Positions 1 through 11,653 of a stretch of 64,000 nt of DNA are shown piece after piece; position 1 is the first letter of the stretch, and the number at the start of each line of letters is the position of its first letter. The position numbers and the translations under genes are program-made. The notes beneath the pieces were generated by a model, which saw only the letters and a program-made list of their open reading frames with translations, did not search any database and was not told where the DNA came from. This stretch comes from Acorus gramineus (Eukaryota > Streptophyta > Magnoliopsida > Acorales > Acoraceae), in the NCBI GenBank assembly GCA_030737835.1, contig CM060849.1:3224001-3288000 (forward strand), read 5' to 3'.

Positions 1-430
1 GCGAGTGCGCGGGTGCGTTCGGAGTGGGCGCGCGGGTGCGCGCAGGTGCTGGCGCAAGCGGGAGTGCGCGCGGGCGCGCTGGCGTGCGCGCGCGCGGAGC
101 AGTGAGCCTGGGCATGCGCCTGGGCGCGGGGCTGAGGACCAGTGCACTCGCGCGAGTGTGTGCGCGTGCTGGGGCGTGCGCGGGGTGCTGCGCGAGGGTG
201 CGTGGGCTAGACACGCAGTGCGCGCGGGCACGCGTCTGGGCGCGCAGGCAGGTGCGCGATAGTGCGCCGAGGGTGCTGGGGTGCGTGCGTGCGTGCGTAT
301 GCGTGCGTGCACGTGCGGGGGGGCCATCCGTGTGGCTGCCCGAGGGTTCGGGTAGGTGTCGGGGCACTCGGACTCGCGTGCATACGTGCGTGCTCGCATG
401 CGTGCGAGTCCGTATGCATGCTTGTCCGAG
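1..430 (+). repeat. G+C-rich low-complexity block of LTR A
   Basis: GCGCGTGCG-type alternating purine-pyrimidine sequence, G-rich on the plus strand. Several overlapping frames are open on both strands and encode only Arg/Ala/Gly/Cys-rich strings, so no protein is called. It sits directly upstream of the conserved TTGCAG acceptor, in the position of an intron. Confidence 0.85.
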
Positions 431-1622
431 TATTGGGTATTTCTAATGTTTTCTATGTGTAAATTGTGTTGTTTCTCACCAGTTGGATGCCCCTACCTTG
501 CAGATCTCGTCGGATGGGATGCGCGAGGTCCCGGGTTGTAAGGTGAGTGGTTTGATTCCAATCCCCCCCCCCCTCTCTAGGGATGCGCTCGACCCGCATA
601 GACGCGCGTCGCGCATCGATGGGGCCCCCTAGCTATAATATGTAAATAATATGCATGCCACCCTAGACTTGTATGCTAGGGATATGCACCCTTATATCGA
701 ATGCTATGATATAACCATGCCACATTAGACCTTGTATGCTAGGGAAATGCATCCTGACACCATGTTTCATGCTAGGAAAGCCTCGACCTATGCATGTTCC
801 CATTTAGTTTAATTTATTTAAATCAAGATGGGATTATGTGATTATATTGTTGTAAGCATGCCTTAGAGAATATTATAACCTTGTGGTTATAATATATGTT
901 TCCCCGCATCTTAGTTATGCGCCCTGGAGGAATTCTTGAGAATTCATGACATTAGAAATGTTAGGAAGCGTTGTCGACGGATCCAAGAGGATCGCATGCG
1001 TGTGGGTAGGCTGTTCTCTTCCCTTCGTTGGATCCGTGTAGTGACATCCCCGGCGTTAGACAGGCTGTCCTGACAGAGGGCTCCCATCTGTAGGTACCTC
1101 CGATGCATCGGACTGTGCTGATCGTGGGAGTATACCAGGTAAGCTACGGAGCGGGGAGAGGCTACCGGTGGACCAAGGGTGAATAGCAGTCTAGTCAGTC
1201 CCAAAAGGCCCATGTCACCCCTTAAAGGGTGAGGGTGAGGGTGGGGTGGGTCGGCGATGTTACGACCCACTAGCTTGTACAGCTACTCCTGTTTAGTGAC
1301 TGTAATTATTTTAAGGTTAATAGGTGTTGCGTTGCATAGTTTGTGCCATTCACTGAGTGTGTGGCACACCCCTCGCATATTCTTCTCCTCCAGAGTGGTA
1401 GTTGTTTCCATGGGGTTCGCTTTGCGAACATGGAATGTTCACTCCCAGGGTTGTTCGAGTTGAAGAGGCCGGGTTGTAGCTGTCCTGACAGAGGGCTCCC
1501 ATCCGTAGGTACCACCGATGCAGTCGGAGGAGTACTGATCGTGGGAGTATACCAGGTAGAGGCTACCCGGAAGAGGGCTAACGAATGATATCGCGAGCGT
1601 GGAATCGTTCCCCCCCCCCCCC

Positions 1623-1843
1623 TTCGTTGGATCCGATGTAGGAACTCCCCGGCGTTGGCTATACCTGTCAGAGGACTAGGCGGAGGCCACGAGGGTGGGA
1701 GAGGCTACCGGTGGACCAGGGGTGTGGAATCGTTCTTCCCTTCGTTGGATCCGATGTAGGAACTCCCCGGCGTTGGCTATACCTGTCAGAGGACTAGGCG
1801 GAGGCCACGAGGGTGGGAGAGGCTACCGGTGGACCAGGGGTGT
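1623..1843 (+). repeat. 118-bp tandem duplication inside LTR A
   Basis: A segment starting TTCGTTGGATCCGATGTAGG occurs at 1623 and again at 1741. The copies are near identical over about 103 bp (1623-1725 and 1741-1843). The repeat contains the BamHI-like GGATCC box and the CTACCGGTGGACCAGGGGTG box that recur singly in the other LTRs. Confidence 0.9.
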
Positions 1844-2040
1844 AGAGCAGTCTAAGTCTCTTCCCAAAGTCCCAAGATGTCTCCTTTCAGGAGTGAGGGT
1901 GTGGATGAGGCAAAGACACGTCGCCTCGTGACCCATTCGTTGTTCGACCGTTCCCATAGTTGTTGGGTCCGGTCTCGTGATCGATGTTGAAGGACATCGT
2001 TGGGCGATTATCTAGATGTAGATGATCCAGTAGTGTTGAG

Positions 2041-2126
2041 TAGACCAGTAAATCCAGGTCTCTTCGACCGACGGTATGGTCTCTAGACCAGTAAATCCGG
2101 GTCTCTTCGACCGACGGTATGGTCTC
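2041..2126 (+). repeat. 43-bp tandem duplication inside LTR A
   Basis: TAGACCAGTAAATCC begins at 2041 and 2084 and continues through a CTTCGACCGACGGTATGGTC box in both units. The same two-unit arrangement is seen in both LTRs of the element at 45343-58675 (about 45950-46020 and 55730-55800), which ties A to that subfamily. Confidence 0.85.
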
Positions 2127-2708
2127 TCACCATAAGTCCCAAGATACTCCCTCCGGGAGTGAGGGTGGGGTGAGGTTGGTCGCGCCGCCGCGTGACCCAG
2201 TTATCCATTGGGTTTCTACCCATGTTTTCCTTGAAAGGAAATTGATTATGTATTGAACCGTAGAATAGTGATTGGTTTCCAGCCACTCACTGAGCTTGTA
2301 GCTCACCCCTCGCATACTGTTCTTTTCAGGGGCAGTGTTGGGCGTGGAGCTGGAGCTTTCCTGTGGCGTGGTCTTATGGGCGTGGAGCGTTCTGCCGGCG
2401 GGTGGCGAGTGCGAGGCTGTCAGCATTCCTAGAGTCATTTATGCTTTGTAAATCGTGCATGTGGCACAGGTTGTATTTTCTTTGGTCTAGACTTGGCTTT
2501 CACATGACATTGATTGTGTATTCGGGTCTGTAATAATGTTTTTGATTTACAGACATTGTTATATATTATGCTTCCGCTTTTCAGTCAGTTATCATTATCT
2601 TGCTTTGCCGCCTTGTGTATTGTTGTTGGTGTCCTTACTGACCTCAGGTATTGATAGCTGATATTTATTATTGCCACGTCTCGGGGACGGCCGCCCTGGG
2701 GCGTGACA

Positions 2709-4782
2709 GGACGCGCGGCGATCCGGGTATCGGTGAGTGGTTTGATCCAATCCCCCCCCCTCGAGATGCGCTCGACGCGCGTAGGCGTGCGTCGCGCATC
2801 GATGGGGCATCCTAGCTATACTACTTGTGTAGATAAGTAGTATGGCCATGCTTAAACTATAATATGTTAGATATCTTGCATGCTAGGCTTATATACATGT
2901 ATTGTATCCATGTATGAATGACTGTATCGCATGCGCCCCTCTAGTATGGGCATGTATTTCTGTAATGTGTATGGATGTATAGAATAGGCATGCCTTAGGT
3001 AGTATTGTAATACTACTCCCACCATATTAATTGGAATATCCAGCATGATTAAGTCTGGGTTAATAACAGGCACCTGCCTAATATTCCCTTGCGATAAGAC
3101 TCGAGGGCGTGGTGTAGTTGTTGCGCCCATACTAATGGGGCAAAGCTATGACCAACTTCAAGAGATGATGATCTCTCTCTCGCCCTCTCCCTCTGCACGA
3201 ACTGAGTAAGTAGAGGCGATTTCCTACTCGACTCGGGTTCGTTTGGAATATTGGCATGCACCTGTTAGTGCGCGAGATCGCGCTTGACCCTTCCCTTTTA
3301 AGTTGGTGATATCCAACGCATACTTAAGTTATGCCTTGTGTGCTTATGTGATTAATGGCCATGTATGCATGTTGTATGATTTGTTGTTTATGATGTAAAT
3401 CCATGTTAGGGAGTATCCCTATAATTATTTGATAGGTTATCGTGCATGTAGTTCATGTACATAACTAAGATATAATTCTCCTGGATATATAGGTGCATGT
3501 TAAAACTGATTAGGCCTATCTGAAATAGGCGTGGGTATGACCCGTTGTCGGGTTGTACCTTATTAGTTAGAGCGCTAGCGATGTAATCGCCCCCGTGCAT
3601 CCGAGCGATGCACTCGTTTGGAATTCAGGAGAATTCATTATCTTATCGGTTTTGTTAAGCTGGTAGTTGTGGCATTAAGCTAGGCCTACCCGTGCTAGGC
3701 GTGTATATGAACCGCCTGTTGGGTTATGTGCCTTGGGATTATTTCTACGTGAGAGCAGAGGCAACCCCCCCCCCCTTGTGTCCGAGCGACGCAACCATGT
3801 GGGAGTACAATAGTATTTGATATCATCGATATGTGATTATCGAGAGTAGTTGTTTTTCCATTGGGTTCGCTTTGCGAACATGGAGTGTTTCCTCCCAATG
3901 TCGTCCGTGTTGAAGCGGCCCGGGTTGTAGCTGTCCTGACAGAGGGCCCCCACCTGTAGGTACTATCGATGCATGCGGCAAGATGTACTAATCATGGGGG
4001 TATACCAGGTAGAGGCTACCCGGGAGAGGGCTAACGAATGATATTGCGAGCGTGGAATCGTTCTCCCCTTCGTTGGATCCGTGTAGGAACTCCCCGGTGT
4101 TGAAAAAGCTTTCTTGACAGAGGGCTCCCATCCATAGGTACTACCGATGCGTTTGGAAGCGTACTGATCGTGAGAGTATACCAGGTAAAGACTACCCGGG
4201 GAAAGGGCGACCGATGGACCAAGGGTGTAGAGGAGTCTAATCTCTCCAAAAGTCCTATGTCACCTCTAAAGGGTGAGGATGAGGTGAAGACATCACCGCG
4301 TGACCGATTCGTTGTTCGTCCGTTCCCATAGTTGTTGGGTCCGGTTGCGTGTCGATGTTCAAAGACATCGTTGGGCAGTTATCTTGATGTAGATGATCCA
4401 GTAGTGTTGTGTAGACCAGTAATTCCGTGTCTCTTCGACCAACGGTATGGTCTCTCTCCAAAAGTCCCAAGAGTCTCCCTCCGGGAGTGAGGGTGAGGGT
4501 GAGGTTGGTGATCCAGTAGAGTTGTGTAGACCAGTAATTCTGCGTCTCTTTGACCAATGGTATGGTCATCATTTTTGGTATATTGTGTATTCGAGTCTGT
4601 AATAATGTTTTTGGTTTACAGACATTATTAATATCTTATGCTTCCGCTTTTCAGTCAGTTATCATTTATCTTTGTCTTGCCACCTTGTGTGTTGTTGTTG
4701 GAGTCTTTGTTGACCTCAGGTATTGATAGCTGATACTTTATATATTGCCGCGTCTCGGGGACGGCAGCCTTGGAGCGTGACA
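2709..4782 (+). mobile_element. Giant gypsy-type LTR, copy B (3' part, host of copy A)
   Basis: This is the right half of an older plus-strand LTR interrupted by copy A. It begins in the last part of a mini-exon (donor GTGAGTGG at 2733), runs through a C-rich run, a type-3 module (about 2870-3640) and a type-2 module, and ends GGAGCGTGACA at 4782. Sequence across 2709-4780 follows copies F (35000-39800) and H (41180-43608) in order. The 5' half and the left target duplication lie beyond the window start. The base pairs following 4782 (ATATG) should be the right target duplication. Confidence 0.8.
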
Positions 4783-4860
4783 ATATGGATTTTAAGAAAA
4801 GTTAGAGGGTTATATGGATTTCAATCAATTTACAGGGGTTATATGAAATTTTCCCTTTAT
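4783..4860. repeat. Orphan terminal-inverted-repeat-like fragment
   Basis: Two spaced AGGGTTATATGGATTT / GGGGTTATATGAAATTT words end in TTTTCCC. The same words (GGGGTTATATGCATTTAA, GGGGGTTATATGGATATTC) form the right arm of the inverted-repeat element ending near 30590. This looks like one arm of a related DNA transposon into which LTR B inserted. The other arm would be left of the window. Confidence 0.35.
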
Positions 4861-5367
4861 TATCATATGATGTTCTTAACAAAAGAAAAGGAAATCTTTC
4901 TCTTTATTTCTTAGTTTATTATTTAATTTGTTTGTGAATTTTGGATGATTCTCACTATTTTTGTAACTTATGTATTGATCCTATAAACCTAAAAAATCAC
5001 CCTTTTTTGTTTCGCAATCCATCATGGCACCAAAAGAATCTGATCCGAAAACCAAAATATGATGTGGAATAAGTTGTGCAGTTATTCTCGGAGCTATGGT
5101 TTTATTTAGCGTCGTGGCCGCAATGTATACCATCGTTGTACCACCCCCGCCCGAGCTGAAAAATTCCCGTTTCACGTCAGTCAACAATCCATCGCCGTAT
5201 ACTACTCTTTAAAACCTCTTTGTTTAGGGAGCTCCACGAAACGTGTGTGGGTTGTATATATGTATGTCTATTAAACACACACACACAACCTAATGCCGTA
5301 AAAAACATTCCAACCTAAACTGCATGCATTTACATGGTTACGGGTCTATTTAAATATGAGTTCAGGT
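4861..5367. other. AT-rich spacer downstream of RTL2
   Basis: No open frame or RNA gene is recognised. The stretch includes a slightly more G+C-balanced piece at 5000-5210 (minus frame 4981-5187, 68 codons) without a recognisable domain, and a short CA run near 5275-5288. Confidence 0.5.
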
Positions 5368-5590
5368 AGATTATGCGTTTGAAACGCTAAAAATTCTTAA
5401 ACTCACATCCAAACATATTTTCAACGTTTAGCTTTTTAAATCACAATTTTTATTTTTAGGCCAAAAAATCTTGTGGTTAGAAAATCTAATTAAATATAGC
5501 CTTTCAAAAGCTAAGTTTGAAATATAAGATTTAATATAAGATTTTAAGAATCTCAGTTTTTCAATCTCACATCCAAACGCACCCTACATC
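5368..5590. repeat. Possible MITE downstream of RTL2
   Basis: A roughly 220-bp AT-rich segment begins near TGCGTTTGAAACGC and ends near CCAAACGCACCCTA, with CTCACATCCAAAC at about 5402 and again at about 5567. The GGGTGCGTTTGGATGTGAG-like end is common in plant MITEs. I could not settle a target duplication, so the family is uncertain. Confidence 0.3.
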
Positions 5591-5786
5591 AGCATAAATG
5601 AATCTAAAAGCTCTAAAATGGAAGAGAATAACAAAAAAAAAAGCAGCAAATCTTGAGTAAAGCTACATAAAGTCTTGTAGGCAGCTTCTCCAGCACATCA
5701 AATTCACTTTGAAAACAGAGTATTGATGTCACATCTTAGTTTGAGAGAAGAAATCTCCACAGTGCGTATTCACAAAACCTCCCTGC

Positions 5787-8700
5787 TCATTTCAAATTGA
5801 TCAGCATACGCGATGCAGCTGAATTTTCCGCATCCTTTACTCGCGATCTAAATTCACCAGAAACGACAAACACGCTATCAGTGGTCTTAACTTGAACGGA
5901 ACAACAGAACCGTTTATCATGTGCAGGTCCTCGTTCTTGGACAACTCTGTAGTAGTTAAAAATCAAAGATTGTTCTGTTCACAAGCATGTATCATCATAA
6001 AACATCATAGCAAATGATATGATAATAACTCAATCCTTTAATAAATTTCTACGAGGCATACATGAAAGTGTTGTCGAATTTGGAGAATCCCAAAAATTAA
6101 AGCCTTTCAAGCATGTCCACAATGTTCCACATATAACTTTCCTATGAAAATATTACATAGAATTTCATCATAAATTTTGAAAGATTTTGCTGAAAACCCT
6201 TGAAGTTGCATAGTTCCATCAGGATGGTTGGACATATATAGGATATTAGGATAAGAAATAGTTGTGTACATTCCAGTTCTTTCAGTGTGATGCACCAAAA
6301 ATTCTATCTGAAACTGCACCTAATCAATTCTCAGTTACACCATAAAGCCTCTCTATTTAACCTCTAGACACTGCGTTAGACCGTAGACCAATACACAACT
6401 GAAGAAGATTGGTTGATTTTAAACATGAAAATTCCCTGCAAGCAGAAGAGGAATTGTCATGAAAATCTTTCACGGGACAACGCTAGAACAAATACTTCTT
6501 CATATCCAGCTCACACAGAAGCCATTCACATATTAGCAACAGGAGACAATATAACTCCTCAACTTTCCTACTGGAGCTCGTGAAGTCACACAATTTCAAG
6601 TGTGAGGCTTCATCTAGTTTTGAAACTCAATATTTTATTGCTGTAAATAGCTTTTTGTCATACAATTAACTTTTTCTGAACTCTGAAGCAACAGTAGATA
6701 ACATGAAATGTGATCTAACACTGTATGATGACAGCTATCGTGATAGACGTTAACAAGTGGATAAATAGTTTTTTTTTTTTTAAAAAAAAAAAAAAAGATA
6801 GTACAGGTGTCATAATGGGACGAGAAAAAATAGCAAAAATTGATAAACATTGGGATGAAAATGGAAAAATGTTAATAACTTTGAAGCAGTAGAACAGAAA
6901 ATACATGTGCATTACAAATGTCCAAAATGAGGGACACTGGTGAAGTATCATATCATGAAATGAGGGACATTGGTAACAGTAAGAATTAATGGCCAGGATT
7001 GTCTGAAAGACATACAGAAAAAAAAAAAAGGCTAATGGTATTTACTATCCTACTGATGGAAAAAGACTGAATCCAAGTAGCCATAGACTGAGGAGGAGCA
7101 TGATGACTAGGGCTGGTAAACGTGATAAATTGATGCCAATTTATGGTAAATGTGGATGGCCTTTTTTCTTTTTCTTTTTCTTTTTTTGAAGAGAAATGGA
7201 CGGCTTAAATTGAAAAGGAAAGCTGGAAGCTTGTGGAAAAATGAAAATGAAAAAAAATGCTGGAAAATAATGTCAATTAATTGGTAATATCCTGTTCGCA
7301 TTTTTACAGCCCCATCCTTTATAAAAGATAAACAGAATATAAGGATAACCAAGAGTTCCATAGCCATTGTATAAGGAGTTAGGTTTATTATTCAATTTGT
7401 TAGCAGTAAGGATGAGAACTTGATTGAAATATTTTGTTCTCATACATAAATGGATTATCTAAAACAATAGGATACAACTCTAAGAGAGATGTAACTGTAA
7501 AAGCAGAATGCCAAGCAATTGGATTGATTGAAAGTTCTTTTGTATCACATGACAAACATCAAAAAATCAAAGCATCTGCCTCTAGTTCTAGTTAATCAGA
7601 ACAAAAGGCAAAGGAATCAAAGAAGCATATCAAAAATGGAAGTTTCCTGATTTTATTAAAGGATTTAAATAAGGGAAATAGTATAGATCCAACAAGACAA
7701 GATAATAAATATGACTGTCCGGGTGTTGGAAAGAGACGAGTAAATGATCGTATAAAAATTGTAAAAATATACCTATGGCGGAACAGGAAGATTGAAATTG
7801 GAATTGTGTGCTATGTAGGAAGATTAGGAGTTGCTTCAATTAGAGAAAATAGGCCATTTAGGCTATTTTGAAAATGAAGGCCTTGACTGTGATGAAATGA
7901 CAAGAGAGGCAATATTGCAGTCAACACCCATGGAAATAATCCTTTATGCATAAAAGATAATAGATAAATTCCAGTTACCTTTAAGGCACTTTTGGCATAC
8001 AGAAAGTCACAAAGACAACCCAACTTGGAAAAAAAATATCTATATTTAGTTTGACATAGTTAAACTAAGAATGACATACGTGTCTTTAAACTCTAGATAG
8101 TCACAACAAGTAGTCATTGTTGCTGTTTAGTATGGTATACTTGCACAATTGCTATCAAATACTATCAAATAGATGCGCAAAGTTCAAAAGTTATACCATG
8201 TTTCAATGCACAGGGCCACAAGATATCTACAATAATTCAGATATATGTGACACATTTGGCATAAATCTGATGAACATAGAATTCTCCATTCATGAACCAT
8301 GTACAAAATAATTTTTATGTTATTTAGTTTTGTACAAAGATTTAAAAAAAAAATGGTTTTGGGAAAAGATGATCACAATAGCCTATATAACATGGATGTT
8401 CGTACATAAGATTAATGGAGGAAAGCAACCTCGCTTATCTCTTCAATTCCAAAAATTCAGAAGTGATATTCTATAATAATTTAATACTTGCAGTGATGTC
8501 TCTTTCGGAACTAAAAAGTTTAAGTTTGTGAACCCTTAAAGGAATAGCACAAATCTAAGCATTAATATTTTAATCAAGTTGTTCCATATATAGCATGCAA
8601 CAACTCTCATGCTCTGATATTATTCCACTAATATTAATAGCACACAGAACCAATGCCTCACACCAATGCATGCAAGAAGGCAGGTTCAGATCTTCCAAGG

Positions 8701-11490
8701 ACAAATGCATATTAGCGCTCATGATAGCACCTATAACCTAAAAATTCAATTAAACATTGTTTTGCAGCGCTTCTTCCCTCCCTACCAGGCCACTTTTTGG
8801 CTTTAAGGCAGCAGTTTGAGAGGGTTTCCTTTCCTGCCCAATGGTTTTGCCAGTTTCATGGGCTTATTAAACAGACTTCCCACAAATGTAGAGAGTCCAT
8901 GTCCATTGTGATTTTTACTTTTTGGGGACATTGTAATGAAACATGATTCTCTCACATATTGATGGGGGTAATTGTGAAGCTGCTAATGGGGCCAGCTGCG
9001 TTCAGAGACATAGATTCTCACAATACTGTGGGGACCTCTACCTATGGCAAGAAAGGAGTTGGCCCATGCAGTACAGCTCGCAATGGACAGTCGAATTGAT
9101 GATGACATGGGTATTTTAAAAAGTTAAAATACCGAGAGTGTTGAACCCTCTCTCCACCGTCGAGGAGCAAAGGCAAATGGTCTGACATGGGTCGCGGAAG
9201 GCCCCTCATTCCTCAAGGAACAAAGGGAAGACTTCCTCCCACTAATCACAAACCAAGATCCGGTCGAGGTGAGCATAGTAGGATGGTTGATCCCTCATGT
9301 TACTCCAGGTGAAAAGTTGACTCTCCAAGGGCAGGTCAATCAAAGCATCAAACATTGACATCTAGGTTATAACTTATATGTTATTGAGTAGATACCCATA
9401 AGTTTCTTGCATTAAAAACTATCCAACGGATCTGAAGGAAATACATTGTTGGAAGGGAAAGAGATTCCTAACATGCACTTCAATTGGAATTGATAATTCC
9501 TTGGAATATATTGGATATGATATTTCCTTGGAATTCTAGTTCTTGGAGAACTTCCACATATGATCATCAAATTATATAGTAGTAGTTAGTGAGTTCTTGA
9601 TATGTTCACGAATGGTGTTACAATCTTCCTCTTCTCAAATTCTAGATTCCGAATTTGTTTACAATTTTTATGGTTACAAAAGAAAAGCATAGGTCACCTC
9701 AAGAATCCATGCAAAGATCATTTACTTCATACCCAACATTGCTGCCAAACGCAGTCCCCATCAAATTCAAAATTGATGAGAAGAAATTTTGAATTTGTTC
9801 ATCCATAATAATGCATAAAAAAAGGTTGTAGTACATAACACAATAATATTTAAATGACCAATAAAAAAAAATAACGCTGTTTTAGATCCTCCTGACCACA
9901 TCTCAGGATGACTGGACATTACAAAAAGTCTGATCATGATGAAGGCTTAAAATTCTAGACTTTAATTCCACCATAAGCCACACTGTAATTCATTTAGCCT
10001 TCAGATACTAGCATCTTAGAAACTTTCCCATCATGTAATGGTAGTCAAGGTTCAATCTTCAAAATGTCATCAATAGACGAATATTTTTTTATCATTCTTC
10101 GACTTAATAGGCTTCTAAAAGACTAGTTGAGCACACATGATATGTGAATAGACATATGAAACTACCAAAACAATTATATGAACCACAAAATCACGTTTTA
10201 AATTAAAATCTTCTGAGAAACAGAGATGTGACATGCACTTTCCAATTTTGAAATTATTCAGTTTAAGGAAAACATGACATGAAGGACAAATGGGACCTTC
10301 AAAATCATCTAGATCACAAAGGACAATGACATCATATAACTCCAAATGCATAAAGAAACACACATATTGTTGCAACGAGCAGAAAAGATGCGCATACCTA
10401 TAAGTTGGCTTGGGCCAACGTTTCTTCGTGCACAATTCATTCAAAGCTTGTTTATGCTCTTCAATACGACACTGCCCACTGGTGGAGATAGAACCCTCAT
10501 CCGTCTCCATGACCACATCCAAAGGCCCCAACTTTTTCAACGCATCACTTGCGGCATTCAGCTTTGCAATCTCTTTTTGTTTAGAGGATCCGATTCCAAC
10601 GAGCTCTCTATTTACAAACACATTCGTAATGTTCATGTTCCCCTTCTTCCAATTCCTAAAATCAACCGCCTTCCCAAGTTTATGGCACAACTCATAGAGC
10701 GCCGTCACCGGCTGCTCATGAAAAGTCTCAGTCACAATGATCGGCTCCAACGGACCCCTGATAACCTATCATCACCACAATCAATTACAAATAACGATTA
10801 CAAAGTAAAACAAAAAGAAAAAAAAAATTCAAACAAAACAAACCTTCCACATTTCCTTCAGATTGAAGTTGCAATCGACGTAAACAGCAGCCGCGATAGA
10901 CTCAACGATGTCAGAAAGGACTTTCGGAGCCTTCACCGAACAGTAGGGATTCTCGTCCCCTTCACTTTGGAGGGTCAAAGTGAACTCTTTCACCTAATCA
11001 TCAGATCAAATTATGAATCAAGAACCACAAAAAACATGAGGATGAACATTGGACGGAAACAAAGGCATACCTTCTCATCCACGGCGGGGGAGTTGCGGCG
11101 GAGGAACCTGTAGAATCCGTGGCGGACGGCGACGCGTGCGAGCTTCTCAGTACTGACGTTGGCCGAGCGAAGAGTGGAGAGGGCCCCCGGGCCCACGTCG
11201 GGGTAGTTTAGGTAGAGGTAGTTCGATATGGCGAGGCCGATTGCGGCATCGCCGAGGAACTCGAGCCTCTCGTACGAGACGGAGCCCGTGTAGGATGGGT
11301 GGGTTAGGGCTTCCTCGAGGAGGGTCTCGTCCTTGAACTTGTACCTGAGGAGCGCCTCCACCTCCGCCACTGAGTCTGCCATCTCCGGCGATGCCAGCTT
11401 TGAAGGAACCACCATTTGCACGCCTGTGGGGAAGGCCTCGATCATCATCATGTGAGTGGTTTTGTTAGAGTTCATCGTAGGAGGGAACAT
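5787..11490 (-). CDS. RTL2: RNase III-like protein 2 (RTL2-type), four exons
   Basis: A double-stranded-RNA endonuclease of the plant RNase III-like family. Known RTL2 proteins cut pre-rRNA spacer and other dsRNA, in nucleus and cytoplasm. My model is exon 1 11071-11490, exon 2 10844-10993, exon 3 10398-10765 and exon 4 5787-5946; all introns are GT-AG and phases agree, giving 365 residues (Arabidopsis RTL2 is about 390). The RNase III domain lies at residues 41-190: YERLEFLGDAAIG (73-85) and PKVLSDIVESIAAAVYVD (163-180) keep the four acidic metal-binding residues. dsRBD1 lies at about 208-270 (KLNAASDALKKL end). dsRBD2 lies at about 294-365; it spans the exon 3/4 junction, with YR then VVQERGPAHDKRF and an end KDAENSAASRMLINLK. 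The start is the first ATG after an in-frame stop; ATG at 11475 is an alternative. No break is seen. Confidence 0.93.
5947..10397 (-). other. Last intron of RTL2 (4.45 kb)
   Basis: The donor is GTATGC at 10397 and the acceptor is TACTACAG ending at 5947. It is AT-rich, with several open frames of 60-85 codons that lack any domain. It contains a T13/A15 palindrome at 6769-6796, homopolymer-rich tracts, and a 10-bp hairpin GGTATTTTAA/TTAAAATACC at 9110-9133. A less AT-rich stretch at about 8760-9330 may be old inserted sequence. The 10115-10397 continuation of the exon 3 reading frame is intronic read-through, not coding. Confidence 0.8.
6769..6796. repeat. Poly(T)-poly(A) palindrome
   Basis: Thirteen T are followed at once by fifteen A, within the RTL2 intron. 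It may be a slippage product or the junction of two oppositely oriented A-tailed insertions. Confidence 0.8.
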
Positions 11491-11653
11491 CTTCCTCTTC
11501 CCCAATCGTTTGGTTTCATTTAAAAGCTACATCTATGCTACTGTATAAAGTACGAATTCGAAGCGAAATATTTTAACCAATTTTACTCTTAAAAACTAAT
11601 TTAAAAGACAACTATATTCATTAATAAATTTAAAAAATATTTAATTTATTTAT
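11491..11653 (-). promoter_or_regulatory. Residual 5' flank of RTL2
   Basis: Only 163 bp separate the chosen RTL2 ATG from the edge of the MULE-like element. The flank is AT-rich. I see no clear TATA box in the right orientation and place. The core promoter or 5' UTR may therefore lie partly inside the transposon. Confidence 0.4.

Larger units (their letters stand above)
1..2708 (+). mobile_element. Giant gypsy-type LTR, copy A (5' part outside window)
   Basis: This is the right-hand part of a plus-strand LTR that ends in the family terminus GGGGCGTGACA at 2708. It holds a G+C-rich block (1-430), an acceptor TTGCAG at 498-503, a 39-nt mini-exon (504-542) and a donor GTGAGTGG at 543. Downstream come a CACTGAG box at about 1350 and a second one at 2284-2310, each followed by a pyrimidine-rich acceptor. 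The 3' half is composite: a type-1 module (about 900-1400) is followed by a type-2 module (about 1430-2708). It lies inside copy B, because the sequence after 2708 resumes in the middle of a mini-exon. Its start and target duplication lie outside the window. Confidence 0.85.

Noticed and set aside
10115-10397. Continuation of the RTL2 exon 3 frame to 10115
   Set aside because: A GTATGC donor at 10397 and the fitting exon 4 (5787-5946) show that the extension is intron. Its residues do not fit a dsRBD.
10346-11113. 255-codon plus-strand frame
   Set aside because: It is the antisense shadow of RTL2 exons 1-3 and crosses two introns. The minus strand has the recognisable domains.
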